Below are positions 45,701 to 52,802 of a DNA stretch of 64,000 nucleotides, piece after piece. This DNA comes from Acetobacteroides hydrogenigenes (GTDB taxonomy: Bacteria > Bacteroidota > Bacteroidia > Bacteroidales > ZOR0009): positions 310,001-374,000 of the forward strand of contig NZ_SLWB01000001.1 in assembly GCF_004340205.1 (NCBI RefSeq). The letters are read 5' to 3'. Under the pieces are notes generated by a model. That model had not been told where the DNA came from, searched no databases, and was given only the letters and a program-made list of their open reading frames with translations. A program made the translations under genes and the position numbers. Each line of letters starts with the position of its first letter. Positions within the stretch are counted from its first letter, which is position 1.

Positions 45701-46395
45701 TAGTCGGGTTTATCGTGCGTTGCCGGAGCGAACTGCTCGGCTTTTGGACCTTCAATAAAGGCTACGTTATCCTTATAGGCCGAAACTAGTCGACCAGGAT
45801 GCTCCTGCGAAGTACGCTTGATCCATTGGAACAACGATTTTTCCTGCTCCTCTCCATCGATCACAAATGTACCGTTGAAGATTTTATGGCGGCAGTGCTC
45901 CGAGTTTACCTGCGAGAAGCCGAACACCTCCGAGTCGGTAAGCTTGCGACCGATTTGGCGGCTTACGTCGTTAAGGTATTCTACCTCCTCTTGGCTAAGC
46001 GCAAGACCTTCGATCTTGTTGTACTCATCGATATTCTCGATGTACAAGATTGGCTCAGGCTGCTTGTTAATGGTAAAAATTTCCTGTCCGGGATTGGTGT
46101 AAAGGCGCTGCAGCATGTGGTCGTACTGAGCATCGGCGCTGGCAACTTCAAAAAGTTCTTCGATACGAAAAATGCCGCCAATTCCCATGTTTTGAGTAAT
46201 TTCGACGGCATTCGTACTCCAAGGAGTGATCATCTCGCGGCGCGGCCCAACGTAGAAACCGCTCAGCGCGCTCTCTTTTATTGCCGTGGCATCACCAAAT
46301 AGCCAACAAAGCTTTGCGATATCCTCATCCGAAAGAGGATGCTTTACATCTACTGCGTAGAAAACGGGAGAAGTACCCTTAAAGAAAAGTATCAT
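42706..46395 (-). CDS. purL: Phosphoribosylformylglycinamidine synthase, single-chain form
   Basis: A 1229-residue large-type PurL for the fourth step of purine synthesis. Visible parts: an N-terminal domain; two AIR-synthase-type ATP domains ([21 protein letters not shown], and [16 protein letters not shown] in the second half); the FGAM motif [13 protein letters not shown]; and [29 protein letters not shown]. The C-terminal glutaminase has the nucleophile in [14 protein letters not shown] and the His-Glu pair in [12 protein letters not shown]. The start is the ATG at 46395 (MILFFKG). A promoter with a 19-base spacer lies immediately upstream. The length is usual for this form. Confidence 0.97.
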   Translation of the reverse strand: [1229 protein letters not shown]

Positions 46396-46421
46396 TGATC
46401 CGTAGATTGGAATTATGCCCA

Positions 46422-46451
46422 CAAAGTTAACAATTTGTGGCAAGGGCTCAA
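46422..46451 (-). promoter_or_regulatory. purL promoter
   Basis: Read on the minus strand: TTG (46449-46451 reversed), a 19-base spacer, TAACTTTG (46422-46429 reversed), 27 bases before the purL ATG. Confidence 0.65.
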
Positions 46452-46593
46452 TGCTAATTTATCTTTCTAGTGTCGCAATTGGCTTTGTTAGCTCTTTTTG
46501 GGCATTATCATTCGACGCTCAACCAATACAAAGCTATGCATTCGTCATTCCGATGGCGTAACTTGTGCAGGTTCAACCAAAAATCACAAAACC

Positions 46594-47178
46594 ATGAACC
46601 TCTTCGAACGTGTTAAGCAAATCATCATCTCCCCAAAAACGGAATGGCAAACCATCGATAGCGAAGACACCCCTGCACAGGAACTGCTCTTTAAGTACCT
46701 CCTCGTACTGGCGCTAATACCGGCAGCTGCCACCTTTATCGGCTACGGCATTATGGGAACTTCGTACGGAAAGATAATCCAAATTGAAGGATCAATAAGC
46801 TTTGGTATTCGCCAAGGCATAATATCATATGCATCTACCATATTTGCGGTGTACCTTGCCTCTTGGGTGATAGGATTCCTTGCCCCATCATTTGGATCTG
46901 AGAAAAACTTTGGACGCGCCTTTACGCTGGTGGTATACTCCTACACCCCATCGCTAGTTGCCGGTGTGGTGCTCATCTTTCCGGCATTGGCATTTATACA
47001 AATGGTTGCGGGTATTTACGGGCTTTACATCCTCTATCTTGGCCTTAAGCCTATGATGAAAACCCCAGAAGACAAGCAGCCCATCTACTTCCTTATTAGC
47101 TTGCTGGTGATAATCATGGTTTCCATTGCAATATCGGCGATTTTCGCAGCAATTTTTGTAACTAAGTATGTAATGTAA
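46594..47178 (+). CDS. Yip1-family membrane protein
   Basis: A 194-residue inner-membrane protein starting MNLFERVKQIIISPKTEWQTI, a typical Yip1/YIF1 domain opening in bacteria, followed by about five hydrophobic segments (LLVLALIPAAATFIGYG, TIFAVYLASWVIGFLA, VVYSYTPSLVAGVVLIFPAL, MVAGIYGLYILYLGL, LVIIMVSIAISAIFAAIFV). The function of bacterial Yip1 proteins is not established. I start at the ATG at 46594; the open frame extends upstream to 46498 but those residues are not family-like. It is followed by the transposon-associated repeats. Confidence 0.8.
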   Translation: MNLFERVKQIIISPKTEWQTIDSEDTPAQELLFKYLLVLALIPAAATFIGYGIMGTSYGKIIQIEGSISFGIRQGIISYASTIFAVYLASWVIGFLAPSFGSEKNFGRAFTLVVYSYTPSLVAGVVLIFPALAFIQMVAGIYGLYILYLGLKPMMKTPEDKQPIYFLISLLVIIMVSIAISAIFAAIFVTKYVM

Positions 47179-47199
47179 ATGAATACCAATACAGTTTAT

Positions 47200-47340
47200 G
47201 TCCTACGGGCAACTGCTTATATTTAAAACACTAAAAAGAGCAACGCAGATAAAAAAAGTGTCATCACGATGTCAAATTCCGCGTAGCGGATAAAGATTTG
47301 TAGAAAACATCGCGATTATAAATATTGTTCCGCGTAGCGG
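47200..47340. repeat. Left palindromic repeats of the transposase element
   Basis: Upstream of the transposase gene lie one type I palindrome (GTCCTACGGGC, 47200-47210) and two type II palindromes (CCGCGTAGCGG at 47279-47289 and 47330-47340). Each is a 4-bp stem with a 3-base loop, GCCC-TAC-GGGC or CCGC-GTA-GCGG. The tail ATAAAGATTTGTAGAAAA follows the first type II copy, as it does downstream of the gene. Confidence 0.8.
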
Positions 47341-47432
47341 ATATCCAATGTGTTGATTTTACATCTACATATATAGACCAATAGAATTGTTGTTTTTCCC
47401 TATTTTTATAAAAAGAAACCAACATTCTAACA

Positions 47433-47897
47433 ATGAAGCCTCAATCTTTCACTCAAGTCTACATCCATCTCGTCTTTGCAGTAAAGCATCGCGATAGAAT
47501 ATTAACACCCTCCATTCGACCACGATTATTCGAGTACATTGGTGCTATTATAAATGGGATGAATCACAAATCAATTAAAATCAATGGTTATATAGATCAT
47601 ATCCATTTGTTGATTGGATTTAACCCAACAAAATCGATATCGGAAACTGTTTATGAAATCAAACGAAGTTCCTCCTTATTCATAAACAAGAATAATCTCT
47701 GCCTTGGGCATTTCGAGTGGCAAGAAGGATACGGAGCCTTTTCGTACAGCAGGTCGCAAATTGATGCAGTAATTCGATATATCGAAGGGCAAGAGAATCA
47801 TCATAAAAAGAGGACATTCAGGCAAGAATATCTAGATATCCTCAATAAAAACAGCATCGAATTTAATGAATTGTACATGTTCAAGTTCTTTGAATAA
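47433..47897 (+). CDS. tnpA: IS200/IS605-type Y1 transposase (TnpA/RAYT-like)
   Basis: A 154-residue HUH single-strand transposase. The HUH pair is His56-Ile-His58 (DHIHLL) and the catalytic tyrosine is Tyr116 in VIRYIEGQENHH; WQEGYGAFSYS sits between. It cuts and joins single-stranded DNA at hairpin-marked ends. It may be an IS200-type element, but several copies of two small palindromes flank it on both sides. That arrangement is typical of REP-associated transposases (RAYTs), which mobilise or maintain such palindromes rather than themselves. The gene is intact, with no tnpB partner. The 3' end is duplicated in decayed form at 48108-48152. Confidence 0.88.
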   Translation: MKPQSFTQVYIHLVFAVKHRDRILTPSIRPRLFEYIGAIINGMNHKSIKINGYIDHIHLLIGFNPTKSISETVYEIKRSSSLFINKNNLCLGHFEWQEGYGAFSYSRSQIDAVIRYIEGQENHHKKRTFRQEYLDILNKNSIEFNELYMFKFFE

Positions 47898-47907
47898 TAT
47901 AGTTTAT

Positions 47908-48096
47908 GCCCTACGGGCAAATTGAAAGAACGAACTGTGAAAGGCTACAAGTCGTTATGCCCTACGGGCAATTACCTTTTCGTAAATAGAAGAATAACCA
48001 TAGGCAATAGGTGAAATGACGCACAACAAATTCCGCGTAGCGGATAAGGATTTGTAGAAACCATTGTGCGATCTCGAATGTTTTTCCACGTAGCGG
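47908..48096. repeat. Right repeat block A of the transposase element
   Basis: Begins 11 bases after the tnpA stop: two type I palindromes GCCCTACGGGC (47908-47918 and 47959-47969) and two type II palindromes, CCGCGTAGCGG (48033-48043) and the variant CCACGTAGCGG (48086-48096), with fixed linkers. The whole block repeats almost base for base as block B. Confidence 0.85.
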
Positions 48097-48107
48097 ATAT
48101 ACCATAC

Positions 48108-48152
48108 AGCATCGATTTTAACGAGATGCACATATTCAGGCTCCTTGAATAA
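48108..48152 (+). pseudogene. Remnant of the 3' end of a second tnpA copy
   Basis: Forty-five bases that translate in frame to SIDFNEMHIFRLLE and a TAA stop, aligned without gaps to the last residues of the intact transposase (SIEFNELYMFKFFE). Both are followed by the same AATATAGTTTATGCCC sequence. Most of the second gene is missing between palindrome block A and this tail. This is a deletion relic of a neighbouring, already diverged element rather than a recent duplicate. Confidence 0.8.
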
Positions 48153-48162
48153 TATAGTTTAT

Positions 48163-48349
48163 GCCCTACGGGCAAATTGAAAGAACGAACTGTGAAAGGC
48201 TACAAGTCGTTATGTCCTACGGGCAATTACCTTTTCGTAAAGAGAAGAATAACCATAGGCAATAGGTGAAATGACGCACAACAAATTCCGAGTAGCAGAT
48301 AAAGATTTGTAGAAAATTGCGTATTTTCAGATGATTTTCCGCGTAGCGG
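48163..48349. repeat. Right repeat block B of the transposase element
   Basis: The second copy of block A: type I at 48163-48173 and 48214-48224 (the latter with GTCC), a degenerate type II at 48288-48298 (CCGAGTAGCAG) and a perfect one at 48339-48349. It ends 23 bases before the next gene's start codon, so the repeats reach into that gene's promoter or leader. Confidence 0.85.
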
Positions 48350-48372
48350 ATATACAATACAATGTTCTTACA

Positions 48373-49776
48373 ATGAAATACGACGTTATAATTGTAGGTG
48401 CCGGCCCAGCCGGCATTTTTACTGCCTACCAGCTGGTAAAGGAGAATGCCAACCTGCAAATCCTTATCCTCGAAAAGGGGCGCAGCATGGCCAAGCGCAG
48501 CTGCCCCAAGCATACCAACGGTGGAATTTGCGTTCACTGCAAACCCTGTAGCATCACTACGGGCTGGGCTGGTGCTGGCGCATACTCCGATGGCAAGCTG
48601 TCGCTATCGCACGAGGTGGGTGGCACGCTGCCCGACTACCTGGGCATAGAGCGAACAATGGAGCTGATCGAGTACACCGATAAAATTTACCTCGAATTTG
48701 GGGCGGACACCCTCGTTCACGGTCAAAACCTCACCCCGCAGATGCGCGACATCCAGCGCCGCGCCATCGACGCCAACCTGAAGCTGGTGCACTGTCCGGT
48801 TCGTCACCTAGGCACCGAAAAAACGCAGGAGCTATACCACAAGCTGTACGACTACGTGGTAGCGCACGGCGTAGAGGTAAAGTTTAACTCACCGGTTACC
48901 GATCTTATAATAGAGAATAGCGAGATAAAGGGGGTGCGCTGCAGCAAGGGCGACTACGAAGCATCGTACGTAGTGGTAGCCGTTGGGCGCGAAGGGTCGG
49001 ACTGGCTCTTTAAGCAGTGCGCAAAGGAGAGCATCACCACCGAAGTGGGCATTGTGGACATCGGCGTGCGGGTGGAGTGCCGCAACGAGATCATGCAGGA
49101 GATTAACGACAGCTTCTACGAGGCAAAGCTCATCCACTACACCAAAACGTTCGACGACAAGGTGCGCACCTTCTGCTCCAACCCCGGAGGTTTCGTGTCG
49201 TCGGAGTACTACGACGAGAAGCTGGCGGTGGTAAACGGCCATAGCTACAAGGATCTGAAAAGCGACAACACCAACTTCGCGCTGCTGGTTTCGCAGAAGT
49301 TTACCGAACCCTTCAACCAGCCCATCGAGTACGGCAAGCACATCGCCCGGCTGGCCAACATGCTCACCCAAAACCGCGTGCTGGTACAGCGCTTTGGCGA
49401 CCTGATTCGCGGCCGCCGCACCACCCGCGAGCGCCTCTACCGCAACAACATCATCCCAACGCTTAAGGATGCCGTACCCGGCGACCTCAGTTTGGTGCTG
49501 CCCCACCGTATTCTTATTGATATTATGGAGATGATACAGGCGCTCGACAAGGTTACGCCCGGCTTGGCATCGGACGAGACGCTGCTCTACGGCGTGGAGG
49601 TAAAGTTCTACTCCAACATCATAAAGGTGGGAACGGACTTCCAGTCGGCCTCCATCCGCAACCTCTACCTCGGCGGCGATGGCGCAGGCATCACCCGAGG
49701 GCTAATGCAGGCATCGGTAAACGGGGTGCTGATTGGACGCGAGATCCTAAAGCGAACTCAGGCCGATAGCCGCTAG
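48373..49776 (+). CDS. FAD-dependent dehydrogenase, COG2509 type
   Basis: A 467-residue cytoplasmic flavoprotein. It has the Rossmann loop VIIVGAGPAGIFTAYQL at the N-terminus, then a Cys-rich segment SCPKHTNGGICVHCKPC that is specific to this family, SDGKLSLS, and a closing FAD motif YLGGDGAGITRGLMQASVNG. Proteins of this group are uncharacterised dehydrogenases; the Cys cluster suggests a metal or a redox disulfide. The start at 48373 (MKYDVIIVG) is right; a longer frame runs into the palindromic repeats. It is GC-richer than the repeat DNA before it. Confidence 0.85.
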   Translation: MKYDVIIVGAGPAGIFTAYQLVKENANLQILILEKGRSMAKRSCPKHTNGGICVHCKPCSITTGWAGAGAYSDGKLSLSHEVGGTLPDYLGIERTMELIEYTDKIYLEFGADTLVHGQNLTPQMRDIQRRAIDANLKLVHCPVRHLGTEKTQELYHKLYDYVVAHGVEVKFNSPVTDLIIENSEIKGVRCSKGDYEASYVVVAVGREGSDWLFKQCAKESITTEVGIVDIGVRVECRNEIMQEINDSFYEAKLIHYTKTFDDKVRTFCSNPGGFVSSEYYDEKLAVVNGHSYKDLKSDNTNFALLVSQKFTEPFNQPIEYGKHIARLANMLTQNRVLVQRFGDLIRGRRTTRERLYRNNIIPTLKDAVPGDLSLVLPHRILIDIMEMIQALDKVTPGLASDETLLYGVEVKFYSNIIKVGTDFQSASIRNLYLGGDGAGITRGLMQASVNGVLIGREILKRTQADSR

Positions 49777-49823
49777 CTACGCACCTACCCCATAACGCTT
49801 ACGCGCAATCAAGCATAAACCAA

Positions 49824-49855
49824 CAAGGGCTCCTCTTTTTTTGAAGGAGCCCTTG
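49824..49855 (+). terminator. Terminator of the FAD dehydrogenase gene
   Basis: CAAGGGCTCCT (49824-49834) pairs with AGGAGCCCTTG (49845-49855) across a T-rich loop. It is followed by ACCTTTTAG. Confidence 0.7.
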
Positions 49856-49908
49856 ACCTTTTAGCCATCAGCACATCAAGGCAAAAGCCCACAAAAACCC
49901 CATTACCG

Positions 49909-49940
49909 TTGCCTTTTCATTGCACAATTTCGTACATTTC
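49909..49940 (+). promoter_or_regulatory. Possible promoter of the chagasin-like inhibitor gene
   Basis: TTG (49909-49911), 21 bases, TACATTTC (49933-49940), 25 bases before the start codon. One base of the -7 box differs from TAnnTTTG. Confidence 0.45.
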
Positions 49941-49964
49941 GCACACCCAAAGCACCTAGGCATC

Positions 49965-50357
49965 ATGACGAAAAAGATTATACTGGCAGCCCTTATGGCA
50001 TTCATCCTGTCGGATGGATGGAGTAAGGACAAGCCCCAAAAAGCAAAAATCCCCGACCCGAAGCCGTACTACGAAATTCGCATTAACGAAACCATAACGT
50101 TTAAGATGCTGGAGCACATCGGGGGCGGCTACGTTTGGCGCTGGATGAACAGATCCCAAACCACCGTTGTAGATAGCCTGAAGGCAACACGGTGGATTCC
50201 TAAAGCGGAAAAGCGCAAGTACGGAGGCCCATCCTACATCATCTGGACGTTTAAGGCCGTAAGGCCAGGAGTAGACACCCTCCGATTTGAGGAGCTGCGC
50301 GTATTCCAGCGCAACAGCACCATTACCATAAAAGAAATTGCGGTACGGGTAAGGTAG
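49965..50357 (+). CDS. Chagasin/I42-like cysteine protease inhibitor
   Basis: A 130-residue exported protein (signal peptide about 1-20, cleaved before KDKPQ). The mature domain follows the chagasin (MEROPS I42) immunoglobulin-like fold: NETITFKM on the first strands, HIGGGYVWRW in the position of the NPTTGY loop, GGPSYIIWTFKAVRPGVDTLRF matching the GxGG loop and the strand after it, and LRVFQ at the RPW loop. Such inhibitors block papain-type proteases with three loops. Two papain-like genes lie 1.4 and 2.4 kb downstream, a plausible target or partner. The NPTTG loop is degenerate, so activity is uncertain. Confidence 0.75.
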   Translation: MTKKIILAALMAFILSDGWSKDKPQKAKIPDPKPYYEIRINETITFKMLEHIGGGYVWRWMNRSQTTVVDSLKATRWIPKAEKRKYGGPSYIIWTFKAVRPGVDTLRFEELRVFQRNSTITIKEIAVRVR

Positions 50358-50426
50358 AGACGGGTCTGAGACCCGTCTCTTTTTTATCATCACCATAAAA
50401 ACGGGGTTGTGACCCGTCTCTACGAA
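50356..50426. repeat. GAGACG palindrome pair after the inhibitor gene
   Basis: AGAGACGGGTC-TGA-GACCCGTCTCT at 50356-50380, then a T-run, then a half copy ACGGGG...GACCCGT-CTCTACG at about 50400-50426. It is the same family as 33094-33164. The first copy with its T-run probably also acts as the terminator of the inhibitor gene. Confidence 0.75.
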
Positions 50427-50597
50427 CCGTTTCTTTTATTCATCCTCATCCCCCATTGCCCCATTGCACCCCATCGGGAATCCATCCCCGCAACAAAAAC
50501 AGCAACCCTAGCAGAAAGGATGGTTAAAAGCCATCAAAGAACAACCTCCGCAGCAGTCCGGTAGGCCATCTCTTAACCGATTAGGTTCGACATTTAC

Positions 50598-50813
50598 TGC
50601 AATATTCAACTACCACCGGAATAAGCTAATATTGCAGCGCAATATTCAAATTCGACTGGTTGATATTAATATTGCAATGCAATATTTAAATATTCAGGTG
50701 ATATTTTAATATTTAGCCTGCTATATTCACTTTTAGCTGGTAGATTTTCATTATTGCGCTGCAATATTTGTATATTCCCGGTAGAAATAAATATTGCAGG
50801 CAAAAGCTGTCGA
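50598..50813. repeat. Hairpin tandem array 4, ~40-bp units
   Basis: Units start at 50628, 50668, 50708, 50750 and 50790 (steps of 40, 40, 42 and 40), with a partial unit before. The unit head is a palindrome such as AATATTGCAGCGCAATATT or AATATTGCAATGCAATATT, and the tail resembles CAAATTCGACTGGTTGATATT. The third head (AATATTTAGCCTGCTATATT) is the most decayed. It lies just upstream of the DUF6261-type gene, and the last unit ends about 110 bases before its start codon. Confidence 0.85.
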
Positions 50814-50924
50814 AACTAGAAGGTAGATGCCCTGCCCGACACATCCGAAGGTCGTTTGCGATGCCGGGATGATCGGCCAAAAGGGTAAAGACGTCGATTG
50901 CCATTCGAAGATAAACCTAAGCGT

Positions 50925-51665
50925 ATGGAAAAATCGCTTTCGCTGTTCAGGCTTAACACGTCCATGCTCGCCGCCTACGGTAGCGAGCTGGTGCACATCC
51001 TAACCAGCCCCTCGTTGGAGAGCTATAGAACCAACGAGCACATCGCCATTTTTTTGCAGAAGCATGCCCAGTACACCAGCTCGTTTACGGTGATGCGAAG
51101 ATCAAATGAGCCTATTCGGAAGTTCGACCGCAACCGCGACCGGGCGTTTCTACGCCTGCGCTACCTTATCGTTGCGGCGCTCTACTCCTCCAATGAGGAT
51201 GATGTACGTAGAGCCAAGCTGCTGATGGGCATCATCAAAAGCTGCGGCAACCGGCTCAACGCCAAGCGCGACCTAAAGGAAACGATGGACATCCAGCTGC
51301 TGCTCCTGCGCCTAGGCACCGAAAGCGCCTCCAGCGCCATCGAGGGTCTGGGACTAAAGGAGGCTGTTACCGGGCTCGAAAGCGCACAATCGCTATTCTA
51401 CGAAGCGTCCAAACGAAAAATCTACCAAAAGAACGAGCTGCAGCAAACGCCCCCGCCCTCATCCATAAAAAAAGAGTACGAGGCAGCCATCCGAGAAATC
51501 TGGCTGTTTGTTGAGGGGATGTCGGTCATTGCCCCCAGCGAGGCGTGGACACGTGCCCTGGCGAGCATCGAAGCCAAGAACAGCGAGTACCGGGCCAAGA
51601 TGAAGCACCAAAAGACGTTCCGCGAGAAGAAAAAGGCAAAACCTACCGAAGAAGGTAACGCATAA
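50925..51665 (+). CDS. DUF6261-type protein of unknown function
   Basis: A 246-residue cytoplasmic, mostly helical protein. It has LSLFRLNTSMLAAYGSELVHIL near the N-terminus, an FDRNRDRAFLRLRYLIVAALYS helix pair and a strongly basic C-terminal tail (KTFREKKKAKP). The general look matches DUF6261 proteins, common in Bacteroidota and of unknown function; I am only moderately sure of the family name. No catalytic motif is visible. The start is the ATG at 50925 (MEKSLSLFRLN); a TTG nine codons upstream is possible. The 40-bp hairpin array lies directly upstream. Confidence 0.65.
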   Translation: MEKSLSLFRLNTSMLAAYGSELVHILTSPSLESYRTNEHIAIFLQKHAQYTSSFTVMRRSNEPIRKFDRNRDRAFLRLRYLIVAALYSSNEDDVRRAKLLMGIIKSCGNRLNAKRDLKETMDIQLLLLRLGTESASSAIEGLGLKEAVTGLESAQSLFYEASKRKIYQKNELQQTPPPSSIKKEYEAAIREIWLFVEGMSVIAPSEAWTRALASIEAKNSEYRAKMKHQKTFREKKKAKPTEEGNA

Positions 51666-51668
51666 AAA

Positions 51669-51692
51669 GAGCCGCTGTGTACGCAGCGGCTC
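51669..51692. terminator. Terminator between the DUF6261-type gene and the papain-like gene
   Basis: GAGCCGCTG / CAGCGGCTC (9 bp, 6-base loop). On the minus strand it is followed by five T residues. Confidence 0.75.
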
Positions 51693-51726
51693 CGGTATCC
51701 TGATATGCACCAATCCTCGTCAACGG

Positions 51727-52578
51727 CTAGTTAAGCACGTAGGCTTCCTGGAACCAGCTCTTAACATACTTGTAGCTGATGTATCCAAATCCACTTGTAG
51801 CCCAAGATGGCCCCCACGAGTTCATAAACTTGAAGGCTTGCTTGCTATCGTCGTAGCCAACCACGCAGTAGCAGTGGCCGCCTAGCGATCTGCCGGTAAA
51901 CTTACCGAGTACAGCCCCGCTGCGGAGGTACATGAACGCGCTATTTACAGGACCACCCACAATAACAGGCTTGCCAGAAACTAGCGCAGCCTTAATGGCA
52001 TCGGCAGTAATGCTAACACGGCCGTAGCTGGCCACCTTATAGGTAGCCGCAGTAGCTTCCTGATCGGCAGTTGGCATAAGGCTGCAGCTAACATCGGTAT
52101 ACGGCATAACGTTCCAAGGAACAACGCCCTCGTTTACCAGAAGCTTGAGGCCATCGGTAACGTAGGCTCCGGAGGCGCAGCTGCTGGTTGCCTTAATCTG
52201 ATTGTAAACGTACTCGGGGCTAAAGATGTTAACCGACTTGCTCCAGCTATCGGGATGCGAGGCTTGCCAGTTGATGCTACGTCCGGCATAGGTTGTTCCC
52301 CATGCAACGCAGCTACCCTCTCCACCCTGATCGCCAACAGGAGGAACGTTTAGGTTTAAAACAGTAGGAGCAGCCTTAAGCAGCGAAACAGGAGCATCCG
52401 TTAAGGTAATGCCCATGTACATTTCGGTAGGAAGCATTAAGCAGCCCAGCTGATGGGTTACAGGTTGTAGATTACCATCGGCATTTGTTCCATCCTCCTT
52501 TTGGCAGGAAACAACGATAGCGGCTACTAGGAAAGCAGCAGCTGCCACGCTCATTACAACGATTCTTGTCTTTTTCAT
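51727..52578 (-). CDS. Papain-like (C1A) lipoprotein protease, copy 1
   Basis: A 283-residue lipoprotein (lipobox IVVSC, Cys25) with a short propeptide-like segment (about 40-78) and a papain fold. The oxyanion Gln84 and catalytic Cys90 lie in VGDQGGEGSCVAWG, His235 in GGHCYCVVGYDD, and Asn253 in MNSWGPSW; all catalytic residues are kept. It probably acts at the cell surface or in the periplasm. The start is the ATG at 52578 at the signal peptide; an upstream extension is non-family. The neighbouring copy 2 is highly similar throughout, a tandem duplication. A probable C1-type inhibitor lies upstream on the other strand. Confidence 0.9.
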   Translation of the reverse strand: MKKTRIVVMSVAAAAFLVAAIVVSCQKEDGTNADGNLQPVTHQLGCLMLPTEMYMGITLTDAPVSLLKAAPTVLNLNVPPVGDQGGEGSCVAWGTTYAGRSINWQASHPDSWSKSVNIFSPEYVYNQIKATSSCASGAYVTDGLKLLVNEGVVPWNVMPYTDVSCSLMPTADQEATAATYKVASYGRVSITADAIKAALVSGKPVIVGGPVNSAFMYLRSGAVLGKFTGRSLGGHCYCVVGYDDSKQAFKFMNSWGPSWATSGFGYISYKYVKSWFQEAYVLN

Positions 52579-52726
52579 AGTTGCTCTAATTTTTTTGGAT
52601 GAATGATTAAGACAGAGGCAAATTATGAATATCAGCACTAGAATTCCAGCATGAGCCCAGCTAGTACACCTCCCATCAAGAGTATTTAACAATGAAAAAG
52701 GCAAGACACGAATGGAGATAAGACAA

Positions 52727-52757
52727 AGTAGAGCCGATGCGCTGCATCGGCTCTACT
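52727..52757. terminator. Hairpin between the two papain-like genes
   Basis: A perfect 14-bp stem (52727-52740 with 52744-52757; ends AGTAGAGCC and GGCTCTACT) with the loop GCT. On the minus strand it is followed by TTTGTCTT, so it probably ends the copy 2 transcript. Confidence 0.65.
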
Positions 52758-52802
52758 GCCTTAACCAATATACTCTTTTTTACTTCGGTTAACGATTTTC
52801 GG

